In this document: piece after piece, positions 54,275 through 63,338 of the stretch
Numbering within the stretch: the stretch's first letter is position 1
How the letters are laid out: each line of letters begins with the position of its first letter
DNA from: Aculops lycopersici
Taxonomy: Eukaryota > Arthropoda > Arachnida > Trombidiformes > Eriophyidae
DNA length: 64,000 nt
Assembly (NCBI GenBank): GCA_015350385.1
Contig: WNKI01000004.1
Location: 2,111,108 to 2,175,107, forward strand
Direction of reading: 5' to 3'
The notes under the pieces: generated by a model
Database searches by the model: none
What the model was told of the DNA's origin: nothing
What the model saw: the letters and a program-made list of their open reading frames with translations, nothing else
Program-made: the position numbers and the translations under genes

Positions 54275-54480
54275 ATCTTCTCATTGATTTTAATCATGAA
54301 AATGTTGATTGAACTTGAGGGAGTAAATGTATTATACAAATCAAAATCGTGAAGACTTATTTAATTTTCATTATAACGACTAAATCTTTCAGTGTGTGAC
54401 ACAATGGTAACTTTTCCATCGCCACGAGCGCGATTAAATTCCAATTAGCACTTGGAGTTTACACAATCAAACAATCGATG
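54275..54480. repeat. Duplicated 3' flank shared with 58241-58419
   Basis: Related to the DNA after the broken DHTKD1 copy (for example GTGTGTGACACAATGGTAAC in both), about 80-85% identical by eye. It corresponds to the original gap between two convergent 3' ends. Confidence 0.75.
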
Positions 54481-54563
54481 GGCACCCTGTTTGACGTTTG
54501 AGCAAACGCGCATTCCCTTGATATCACACTTCTCCTTACATGGGACAAGCTTGTTGATATCAG
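54481..54563 (-). pseudogene. Chitin deacetylase 3' fragment
   Basis: 83 bp match codons of the intact chitin deacetylase at 58637-58719 with 6 differences. Compared with the intact locus, 217 bp (58420-58636: the last 41 codons and the start of the 3' UTR) are deleted here, and homology stops just past GATATCAG. The encoded peptide KEKCDIKGMRVCSNV is recognisable, but no catalytic domain remains. An open frame of 68 codons (54445-54651) that crosses it is fortuitous. Confidence 0.85.
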
Positions 54564-54678
54564 TGTCAATCTTGTCCCTTATCCACCAACGTAATACTAC
54601 GTAATCATTTGAATGGTTTCCTGCAGTTTGTTGCGCTTGCAGCCGATCCATAGCTCAGTACACAAAACTAAATCATAA

Positions 54679-56370
54679 TCATAAATAGACATTCATCAGC
54701 AAGGATTCGTAATAGTTGATTAGCTCATCGAATTTATCCAATATAATCTTGTCCCTCGCCACCAACTCGTCACTGGTGGCCAGTTTCCTCTGACTAATTG
54801 GCATTATAACCCGCTTTAAATGCTCCTGATCGATCATCGTATTTGGAACCTCTCGCCAAGGCGAGAGTAAGATTTTGGTCTCATAATCGGAATAGTTGCT
54901 CTTTGTCGCTGTTGTTGATGTCGTCTGATTTCGTGATTCACTAAAATTATTTGAATTGTTGTTGCTGCTATTGGATTGTTGTTGTGTTGGCTTCAGGTAA
55001 AGTCTTTGTAGTTTAGGAACTTGATTTGGTTCATTTGGACGAATCAATTGGGATTTCTTCTCATCCAACAATCCCAAGAGTCTATCGAAACTCTCGACAT
55101 CGCATAGCACTCTGGAGGTATACTTGTCCAGTTCCTTGTATTTGATTGCCACTTGCTTTGTGCTATTGCCACCGGCGGCCAAGACGACCCGTTCCCTGGT
55201 CGCATTTGCCTTGATTGATTTGTCAACCCAATCGTAGGTCATCTGTTCCATGGCCACACTATAAAATTCAATGTAATGCGATATATTAGTTGTCAATCGT
55301 TTCAGCTGTCTTTTTCTAGTTTCCGGATCCTCCACCAGTAGAGGCTCCAAGTTTGGAATCCATCTTGACCCCTTAATGGCCGAGTCGACTCGTTTCTCAT
55401 CCAACTCTTTGCTTAAATACTTGTTAATATCTTTAATCAAACGCCTAATGTGCACCAAATCACGTAGTGCATTATTTACATGCCACGAGATCCTAATTTC
55501 GGTTGCAAATATGGATTCGCTTAGTTTCCTATCTTCGCTACTTGAATACACTTCAATGGTTTTATTCGTACTTGAAGCGCCAAGAGGTTGGGAGGTGGTT
55601 GGTGCTGGAGTTGTCGTCGTTGTTGTTGTTGTTGAAGTGGTTATAGTCTCCATTTGACCTGAGTCGATTTCATTGATCAACTGTCGATGATTTAAAAATT
55701 GATCAGGTAACATCGAGTGCAAATACTTTGTTCTCATATTATACTTGATCTTGTTGTTCGTGGCAAACGAGGTTTTCTTAACGCTCTGTTGCTGTAGCTT
55801 GCCGTTTTTAAAAAACTTTTTGCTAACACTTGTCTTTTCAATCGATTGGACCTTCATTGGGATCCATTTTGTTGCTTCGGCGAGCATGAACTTCAGCTTG
55901 CCACCGGAAATTGATCGCCTATCGCGTTTTAGACTCGACTCATTGAAACTTGAGTTACTCGTGGAGTTGGCTAAATTTTGCTCCCTCTCTTGTCTAGCCA
56001 ACATCTCTTGTCTCGCCCTAACAGCCTCTAGAAACTTGCCTCTTTGCTGACGATCGGCTTCCAATGCTCGAGCTGACATCAATGGTTTCGGACGAATGAT
56101 TATATTAACAACGTTGTCGTTTAATGTTTGCTTCCGGCCGCAAGGGTCTACCCATTTGGGTTCTCGCTCGCTGGTTAGCGGATCCTCAAGAGGCACCAGG
56201 GCGACCGAGGAGTCCAAGTTGCAACTCTGCTGACCGAAAGCGGTCCAGCCGGAAGTGCATCCTGAATAGTCCATCGAGTGGGCTGTTGGCTCGGGCATGG
56301 GCTCGCCCCTTGTCATGGAGCTGGCCAGGTAAAGTAGTAGTAGTAGTATAATCTCTTCGGGCATGTTCAT
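54679..56370 (-). CDS. Unrecognised secreted protein with Thr-rich linker and N-glycosylation sites
   Basis: Single exon, 563 residues, start ATG at 56368-56370. Signal peptide about 1-22 (IILLLLLYLASSMTRG). Then a short Cys-containing segment (SGCTSGWTAFGQQSC, VDPCGRK) that could hold two disulfides, and basic and Ser/Asn-rich stretches with several Asn-X-Ser/Thr sites. A threonine-rich linker (about 243-262) follows, then a helical domain (about 285-450: EIRISWHVNNALRDLVHIRRLIKDINKYLSKEL, and VLCDVESFDRLLGLLDEKKSQL) and an Asn/Ser-rich, then conserved-looking tail. I do not know the family. It is probably an extracellular or secreted protein. It lies between the two halves of the DHTKD1/chitin deacetylase duplication. 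Confidence 0.8.
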   Translation of the reverse strand: MNMPEEIILLLLLYLASSMTRGEPMPEPTAHSMDYSGCTSGWTAFGQQSCNLDSSVALVPLEDPLTSEREPKWVDPCGRKQTLNDNVVNIIIRPKPLMSARALEADRQQRGKFLEAVRARQEMLARQEREQNLANSTSNSSFNESSLKRDRRSISGGKLKFMLAEATKWIPMKVQSIEKTSVSKKFFKNGKLQQQSVKKTSFATNNKIKYNMRTKYLHSMLPDQFLNHRQLINEIDSGQMETITTSTTTTTTTTPAPTTSQPLGASSTNKTIEVYSSSEDRKLSESIFATEIRISWHVNNALRDLVHIRRLIKDINKYLSKELDEKRVDSAIKGSRWIPNLEPLLVEDPETRKRQLKRLTTNISHYIEFYSVAMEQMTYDWVDKSIKANATRERVVLAAGGNSTKQVAIKYKELDKYTSRVLCDVESFDRLLGLLDEKKSQLIRPNEPNQVPKLQRLYLKPTQQQSNSSNNNSNNFSESRNQTTSTTATKSNYSDYETKILLSPWREVPNTMIDQEHLKRVIMPISQRKLATSDELVARDKIILDKFDELINYYESLLMNVYL

Positions 56371-57784
56371 TTTTAATGGAAGGTGGCGGTTGTTGCTGTT
56401 CCTTGCTATTTGATTTTAGTTTATCTGTCATTAATGACAATACACTTGCTGTGTTTTGCTTGACACTTGGACTCACAATACAAATACACACAATTGAGAT
56501 TTATCCTAAGAACTTGATCTAATTTTGAAAGAACCAACTCTCGCAAGCTTATATACCTTTCATGTGGGGGCTCTGGATGAAACATGTGACCCGATGTGTT
56601 GCATCGTCAATTGGATCGTTAACTAACACGTGCACAACCTGACAGGCCAGTTTAATTTGTTGGTTCGTCGAGAGGGATGTAAATTAGATAACTCTGGCAA
56701 CCATTGGAATATTGGCTCGCGCGCGTTGGTTTTTATGCAGATGGATTGACGGATGTCATTTCAATTGCTACCAGGTGAACAGTTTGTAGAACGGGGCCAT
56801 TGAAGAGGCCAATCGCTTGTTAGTTTTCTCGCGCCACTTGGCCAACAAAAGTGACAACGACGACGACGACGACGACGACAAACATTCTGGACAAAACCAT
56901 ACGTCTAATGCTCCTACTTGAAGGAAAGATCTGGCAATATCAAAAAAACGCGCAAAAAACAGTCGCCTCTTTGGTGTCGAGTCTAGTTATCGAGCTTTTG
57001 AGTTAGCGAGGAGAGATAAAAATTGGAGCGTGACGAGGGTGACTTCTGTTAGTACTCAAGGTCGTGCAGTTTTTCTCTAGAGTGGGTTCCAATTCACCTA
57101 TAAACCCTTTTGAGTGGACCTCTCCGAAAGCGCGTCTCAAATCCACAAGTTGTTTCGTATCTCTTCTATTCTGCTGCTGCTGCCTCAGCTCACGAGAGTA
57201 AGAGGACACTACAATGATAAATAAATGAAGACATCACTGCGAAGAGGCTGTGTAAGTTTTAAATTTTTAAGTGGCGATCGTAAAACTGGGGCACGAAAAA
57301 TAGAATACACTCGTGGCCTAGTTGTCAAATCATTAGATTCCTCTTTGATTTATGCGCACAGTTACAGCAGCAATCCAAGCGGAAGGCCGACATCCAATTA
57401 GAGAGGTAACGAGAGCAACTGTGCAGGTAAATTCAACTATCGCCGCCACCACCACCAGCTGCAATGTGTTAACTCAAATGGATGAAGTTTATTGGCTGGA
57501 GTCAGATACAAAAGTGTGATTGTGTACAAAATCCAACCGGTCAAACTAAAGCTTTTCTTGACTGCGGCGCGACAATTGGAATGGATGACTGGCTGGAAAA
57601 GAGATGCCTTCCCTAATCGCCAGCAAGAAAATTTGCATGTTGCATCGAGATGCAAAAATACAGGATTTCCTGGAGTAAATCATAGTGGCTCACAATACTG
57701 GCCCAGAAATAGAGATTGTGTCAAATAAAGTTCGTAGGAACTCGAGAATGGAAACACAAATAAATCTTCTACCTGTATTTTGAG
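56371..57784. other. Spacer between the secreted-protein gene and the duplicated block
   Basis: 1.4 kb without a supported gene. It contains the promoter above and a GAC run at 56857-56879. Confidence 0.5.
56548..56555 (-). promoter_or_regulatory. TATA box candidate for the 56370 gene
   Basis: TATATAAG on the minus strand, 178 bp before the ATG. Confidence 0.45.
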
Positions 57785-58258
57785 CGACAAAAAGTTGAAC
57801 CTTCATAAGTCGGATAACTTTGAGATACCAAATGAAATCCAGTTTGCTCCTGGCAAACTGGATGCGAATTGGAAGTATTGAGACAAATCGCACTGGATTT
57901 CGTTGGCAATCTACCCCAAGGTTTATCCATCCATGAACAATGTGGCTCTGGTTCGCATTGAGGAGTTGTGTCCGTTTCCCATTCACGCCTTAAATGAGCT
58001 TTTCATATCCTATCCTGCAGTCAAACGGAACAACTTTGTCTGGTTCCAGGAGGAGCATAAGAACCAGGGAGCCTATGGATTTGTGGATACACGCCTAGCA
58101 AATATGGCAAACATTAAGTTGCGTTACATAGGCCGAGATGAGAGCGAGTTACCGGCAATCGAGAAGATCTACCTCCTTAAAGATCGGAATTGGCAAATTA
58201 CCTGCTCCAACTCCTTCTTGTGCAGAGTCGAGCTCCCATCTATTTTAATCATAAAAAT
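57785..58258 (+). pseudogene. Broken DHTKD1 copy with internal deletion and a micro-inversion
   Basis: The first part (57785-57932) corresponds to DHTKD1 52846-53020 with small deletions and about 90% identity. It then jumps to 57933-58156, which matches 53978-54201 with only two substitutions in 224 bp. The next 81 bp (58157-58237) are the reverse complement of DHTKD1 54203-54282, so the last 24 codons and the stop are inverted. The central 950 bp of the gene are missing. The short open frame from 57903 (ending 58268) is not a functional enzyme; catalytic motifs are absent. Confidence 0.9.
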
Positions 58259-58513
58259 GTTGATTTAACTTGAGAGAGTAAATGTCATCAAAAGTGGAAT
58301 TTGATTTTCTTTGCGATTACCCAATCTTTAAGTGTGTGACACAATGGTAACTATTCCATCGCCAGGAGCGCGATTAAATACCAATAATCACTCAGAGTTT
58401 ACACAATCCAACGATCGATCTTGATTCATCTGTTTATTTTCGAATCTCAAGTCTAAATACTGGATGAAACATAGCATTCAAACTTGTATATCATTATAAG
58501 ATTAGCTTCCGGC

Positions 58514-60172
58514 CTACTTCCTCCTCCTAAAAGCAAAATAGTCACCTGTTGGATCCTCGAGCCACGGGTAGTTCTGTGGACACTCAGCACAGGTGTGCAA
58601 TCTGATGGTCTCTCCTGGCAACTCTCTTGTGGTTAGGGCACACTGGTTGACGTTTGAGCAAACGTGCATTCCCTTGATATCACACTTCTCCTTCCATGGG
58701 GCAAACTTGTTGATATCAGAGAGCTTGGTAGGCGATTGCATCCATTGCAACACTTGGGTCATGGTTACAAAGTAGACATCCTTCTTCTCCAAAACCTCGT
58801 CCATCCACTGGCCAAGCGCATCCAAGAACTCTGGGTTCAACTGTAGCCACGAGGCGTGGAAGAAGAGTCCTAGTGGCGCTCTGTTGGTCTTGTGGTGGCG
58901 TTCGAGGTTGTGGTTTAGGAAGTTGTAAAATTGGTCGCCGGTCATGATGTTGGCGCAACTGTCCACCATGGCACAACCCGATTGGGTGTCGTCGACTGTC
59001 GGGTCGTCGCGTCTATCCAGCTCGTTCATGACCATCTCCCAAACTGGATGCGAGCGAGACGGACACGATTGGCCGTTTCCGTGACACCTGTGGGGCATGC
59101 GGAAGAAGAGAGTGTATGGCCACAAGGGTGGATTGCTCAGGGGAGCTGTGATGGTTGAATCGTAAAGGAATGCTTGCTCCTCCATCATAAAAAATTGGTT
59201 GTTTCCTCCGACTCTCAGGTATGGGGCACGAACTCCCACAATTGAGTTGTCGGTGATGTTTGCAAATCTCTCGGTGATCAATCTAACTCCTGCCATCTCC
59301 TTAGCCCAAATCTCCTGGCTTGCCTCGGTCCAATACTTTTCATTGTCCTTGTGCGTAATTGAATGGGCGGCAATCTCGTGTCCCCTCCTGTGGAGCTCCT
59401 GGACGGCCGAGTAGTTGGTATACTTGTGAGATAGGAAAAAGGTGGCCTTGGTGCTGCAACCGTTTGGATTATTCCTTCCATCCTTGAAGATTTTCTCGTA
59501 AATTTCAATGTTGTTATTGTTAACGGCGTCATCAAAACTAATCATCACCATCTGAGGCACACTAGCTGGCTCTAGTTTTCCTGGAATCTGAGTTCCGTCT
59601 GGTGAACAGAAACAATCCGGCAGGACACATTGCTTTTGGTCACAGGGTGGCGCACGATTTGGATCCTTCTCAACGCTACAGGCATTCTCATCGGAAGTAT
59701 CCTGGCAATCGGCAACTCCGTTACAAAACAGTGTCTTGTCTATGCATTCGCCTGAAGCGCAGGCTAGCTTGCCAGTCTCGCAAATTGGCTCATCTGTGGC
59801 CAATAATGGTGTCGCTAATTTTGGTTTCTCAATCTGTTGGCAATTCTTCACATTGTTTCTCCAATCACAGGTTTGTTTATCAACATCAAACGCCAAGCCC
59901 GAGGGACACCTAAGCGCCAGCAATCCCTGAACCGAGCATCTAACTACATCACGACAATCATCGTCCACCGTAAGCCGGAAGTACTCGCTTGGCGAGCGAC
60001 CTCGGCACAAATCTTGTTCCTGCTCATTGATCTCTCCGTTACCGTTGCTCTGTCTCTTGACTATGACATGGGGTGAGAGTAGGGCGTATGATGCAACAGC
60101 TGTTAATAATAACAAAGCTAAACTAAATTGACCACAAGCATTGAACGCCTGTCTAATATTTGAAAATGACAT
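58514..60172 (-). CDS. Chitin deacetylase with chitin-binding and LDL-receptor A domains (CDA1/2 group)
   Basis: Single exon, 552 residues from the first ATG (60170-60172); the open frame extends 17 codons upstream without an ATG. Hydrophobic signal about 17-33. One peritrophin-A domain (55-111: CRGRSPSEYF...CDWRNNVKNC), one LDLa domain (131-165: CETGKLACASGECIDKTLFC...CQDTSDENAC), and a polysaccharide deacetylase domain from 205 on. Catalytic motifs: SFDD (212-215), HSITH (His270 and His274, metal ligands) and RAPYLR (315-320). This architecture is that of Serpentine and Vermiform, which deacetylate chitin in cuticle and tracheal tube formation. The C-terminal part has a Cys-rich finish (CDIKGMHVCSNV, CAECPQNYPWLEDP). 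The 3' end is duplicated as a fragment at 54481-54563. Confidence 0.95.
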   Translation of the reverse strand: MSFSNIRQAFNACGQFSLALLLLTAVASYALLSPHVIVKRQSNGNGEINEQEQDLCRGRSPSEYFRLTVDDDCRDVVRCSVQGLLALRCPSGLAFDVDKQTCDWRNNVKNCQQIEKPKLATPLLATDEPICETGKLACASGECIDKTLFCNGVADCQDTSDENACSVEKDPNRAPPCDQKQCVLPDCFCSPDGTQIPGKLEPASVPQMVMISFDDAVNNNNIEIYEKIFKDGRNNPNGCSTKATFFLSHKYTNYSAVQELHRRGHEIAAHSITHKDNEKYWTEASQEIWAKEMAGVRLITERFANITDNSIVGVRAPYLRVGGNNQFFMMEEQAFLYDSTITAPLSNPPLWPYTLFFRMPHRCHGNGQSCPSRSHPVWEMVMNELDRRDDPTVDDTQSGCAMVDSCANIMTGDQFYNFLNHNLERHHKTNRAPLGLFFHASWLQLNPEFLDALGQWMDEVLEKKDVYFVTMTQVLQWMQSPTKLSDINKFAPWKEKCDIKGMHVCSNVNQCALTTRELPGETIRLHTCAECPQNYPWLEDPTGDYFAFRRRK

Positions 60173-60898
60173 GGTTGGCTCGTTATTGTTTGATGACTGA
60201 TATGTAGCTGGTATAATTTTCACCGTTACTAGTAAAAATAATAATAATTATTATGATATTTGTCTGCCTATTAGTGGTCTATATTAACTAATTAATAATT
60301 TGGCGCCTTACTCTATTGCCAGCCAACTTCCTGCCAGGCAACTGGTTTCTGTCTTGATGCTATTTGCTACTCGCTCTCTCTCTCTCGCTCTCTCTCTCTC
60401 TCNNNNNNNNNNNNNNNNNNNNNNNNNNNNNNNNNNNNNNNNNNNNNNNNNNNNNNNNNNNNNNNNNNNNNNNNNNNNNNNNNNNNNNNNNNNNNNNNNN
60501 NNNNNNNNNNNNNNNNNNNNNNNNNNNNNNNNNNNNNNNNNNNNNNNNNNNNNNNNNNNNNNNNNNNNNNNNNNNNNNNNNNNNNNNNNNNNNNNNNNNN
60601 NNNNNNNNNNNNNNNNNNTCTGAAGTTGCTTCACTTTGATCCACTTCTTGAATAGTTGCCTCTTGGTTGTTCCTAGTTTCATCAATTCCTTTCACACTCA
60701 TCAACTAAAACCTAAGAGAGATTATCACTCGCTTGGTCGGCTACCTGTTGCTTCTATTGATTCAAGGACCTCTCCGCGCTACCTGACCACCTCTCTCTAT
60801 TTGACTCTCGCTCAAGTATCAATGTGTGTAATACTCTCCAGTTGAAGTAATCTACTACTCGCGCAACCAACACAGGTAGGCCAAACGCAAACACCCTC

Positions 60899-60930
<32 letters not shown>

Positions 60931-61578
60931 ATCGTCGCTTTCTCGTTTTGGCTCGACGGCAATTTGACGGTAATGACGACGACAAAGTTTGTGCCTTTTA
61001 CTTGGCGAAAGTTCAATTTAGTATTTGATCTGATGATGTAAGCTGTGAATCTAAGTGAATCAACATATAAAATCTGGAATAAAGACGCCGACTCTCTCTT
61101 GTTTGCTCTTGGTTCTTATGGCCACTATAATCTCCACCTGGAGATGCAATGAGAATTTGTGCAAACAGTCTGAAAATTTCAAGTCTCTTTCACTTCACAC
61201 TCTAACTATCTGGGTAGCCAGCTAGCAAATGAGAGAGCTACCCAGCAAAGAGAGAGTGAGTGAGAGAGATAGCTGCCCCTTTTCGTCTAGATTGTGTATA
61301 CCTCTATTCTCTGTCTCAACACGACGATGGCAAAAGCGAAAATGACGACGTTGAGACGTTGACTTGTAAACTTGCCAAGAGAAAGTTAGAATTGTGGGCC
61401 AGAGAGATAAGAAGCAGCCAGCTAGTAAGCTTGGTAAAGATTATCGAGACCAAGGATGAAAGAGAGAGAGAGAGAGAGAGAGCGAGAGCGAGAGAGAGCA
61501 AGAGAGAGAGAGAGAGCAACGCAGCTGTCCATACACCTGTTGGGGCAGCTGGAGGAAACTGGTTTGCGTAAGTTGCCC
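60173..61578. other. Spacer with CT repeat and sequence gap
   Basis: Contains the chitin deacetylase promoter side, a CT microsatellite at 60373-60402 that runs into 216 unknown bases (60403-60618), a TTC run at 60902-60929 and a GA tract at 61457-61515. No gene supported; the open frames over the gap are artefacts of the unknown bases. Confidence 0.6.
60403..60618. other. Assembly gap
   Basis: 216 N, bounded on the left by a CT microsatellite, which is the likely cause. Confidence 0.95.
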
Positions 61579-62943
61579 TTAGACATTTATTGCAACTGGC
61601 GTTGTTGTTGCATCAGTGGCGGGTATATCTTTGAATCCCATTTCTTGCAACCAATCGCTTTCTTTGCTAACGGGCTCGTCCTGGGATTCACCTGTCTTTT
61701 CTTTGAATTCCACTTCCACCGACTCAGTTAGCATTGGTCTTTCGAAGAGATTGTGCACATCATGAGAGGATACTATGATCGGACGATGCGCCAAACCTTT
61801 TCGTAGGGCAGTGCGAACGAAACATCTTATTTCTTGGTCACTTTCCAACTTCTCCGCAAGCTCAAAAATGTGGTGTGAGATCTCTGTACTCGAGGTGGCG
61901 TACGGTTGGTTGGCAATGGTCTCTAATAAGCTCAACAGCTGTCTTCTGCACTCCAGGCTAATGACCTCAGATGAGGCCTCGAAATCACGATAAATCCTCA
62001 CACAACCATGTATCACATAACTCTGGACCTTATGCTCCAGTGCGCCATCGAACAAACCTGCGTAGGTGATGTATAATTTATCTAGACAACTCCAAGCCTC
62101 CTGTGTATGCTTTGATTTCTGCAGGCACAACTTGGTCCGACTTTCAGTCTCTTCTACCTGTGCTGCCAACCGCGGTGTGGAGGTCATCGTAGTTTGCTCT
62201 TGCTGCACTAATTGCTGTTGCATGGAATCGTTGCCAAGGCTACATTCGCCATCAAGCAGCTCAACTACAATTAATGTTTCAAGCTGATGCGGCTCCAGGT
62301 TAATATTGAGCGAAAGTTGTTCTACCAGGAGGGAAATGATTCGATATTGCTGTACTCTGACTGAATAATATTGTGTCTCATTGTAGGCCAATAAGTTGCT
62401 AGTTCTAGTCCACTCGAGTATTCTCAAGATAGTTTGATTAATAAAGGGTGTAAAGGGAATAATATTGGTTCCCAAAGCTTGAATCAATGACTTGAACATG
62501 ATGAGATTGACCTGTATCAGATATGGTGTAAGGGAGTAGACATAGCTTTTCGCCAAACCATTCGGTTTATGATTATAGTCCTTCCATCTAACTGATCCAA
62601 CTTTGGCCGCCAGTCTTAGTGTGATGTACACTGGGATTGGTAAATCGAATTCAGTTTTGGTATTTAAGAGAGCATCAATATTCTCGGCAGCAGCATTGAC
62701 TCTAACAACAAAGTCATTTACGATAGTTTGATAATCTGCATCCTTTTCGCGAACCCCACTGTCTGCTTTAGGAATAACTTGGCTCTCATCTGCGTCATGA
62801 ATGATTATTGAATTGGTTTGTAGATTGACGATGGAGTATATCTGGTCAATGTTTTCCTCTAAGTTTTTTAGTTCTCTAATCAAGGAAAGTTTCCACCCGC
62901 CAACTGGCCCCTCGCCTTTATTGGAGTTATTCTTCTTGAACAT
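61579..62943 (-). CDS. PELP1/RIX1-like protein (tentative)
   Basis: Single exon, 454 residues, mostly alpha-helical repeats. Features include YVYSLTPYLIQVNLIMFKSL, FTPFINQTILRILEWTRTS, SVRVQQYRIISLLVEQLSL, and AHRPIIVSSHDVHNLF near 398. The pattern of helical repeats with a Leu-rich segment and an acidic C-terminal tail resembles the RIX1 domain of PELP1, a component of the 60S ribosome assembly complex (PELP1-TEX10-WDR18). The match is from memory and moderate; another HEAT-like protein cannot be excluded. The gene itself is secure from length and composition. Confidence 0.65.
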   Translation of the reverse strand: MFKKNNSNKGEGPVGGWKLSLIRELKNLEENIDQIYSIVNLQTNSIIIHDADESQVIPKADSGVREKDADYQTIVNDFVVRVNAAAENIDALLNTKTEFDLPIPVYITLRLAAKVGSVRWKDYNHKPNGLAKSYVYSLTPYLIQVNLIMFKSLIQALGTNIIPFTPFINQTILRILEWTRTSNLLAYNETQYYSVRVQQYRIISLLVEQLSLNINLEPHQLETLIVVELLDGECSLGNDSMQQQLVQQEQTTMTSTPRLAAQVEETESRTKLCLQKSKHTQEAWSCLDKLYITYAGLFDGALEHKVQSYVIHGCVRIYRDFEASSEVISLECRRQLLSLLETIANQPYATSSTEISHHIFELAEKLESDQEIRCFVRTALRKGLAHRPIIVSSHDVHNLFERPMLTESVEVEFKEKTGESQDEPVSKESDWLQEMGFKDIPATDATTTPVAINV

Positions 62944-63338
62944 TATTGTCTCTAGTTAATAAATCTATGGTTATAAGTATGAATTTGGTTATAATGATCA
63001 ATGATTCATTAATCTTGAGATATTGTTAGATAATCATACGGTCTGATCCGAGAGTGATATGAAACACACGTGTGTTCGTTGAAACCACGTTTATTGGCTT
63101 GAATCGTGAACAAATATCGATAAATGTTCGTTCAATGCTGCATATTTTTGCAGCGCCCTGTAGCTAAGGCACGTTGACACATCATAATATTTTCATTCTG
63201 CGTTCTGTCATTTGGATTTTATGGCTCCGATCAATCTATTCATCAGTATTACAACTTGATCATTCAAACCAACCAGATTTATATCAATTCAATAAAAATC
63301 GTTTAGTAATTAGGATATGAAGTTTTCAAATTAAAACA
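62944..63338. promoter_or_regulatory. Divergent promoter region, PELP1-like and Canopy genes
   Basis: 395 bp, AT-rich, head to head. A CACACGTGTG near 63064-63073 is an E-box-containing 10-bp palindrome. No TATA box evident. Confidence 0.5.

Noticed and set aside
54445..54651. 68-codon minus frame similar to the chitin deacetylase end
   Set aside because: Treated as part of a pseudogene fragment: only 83 bp are homologous and there is no signal peptide or catalytic domain.
60300..60704. Open frames across the unknown bases
   Set aside because: The residues in the gap are unknown; the frames are artefacts.
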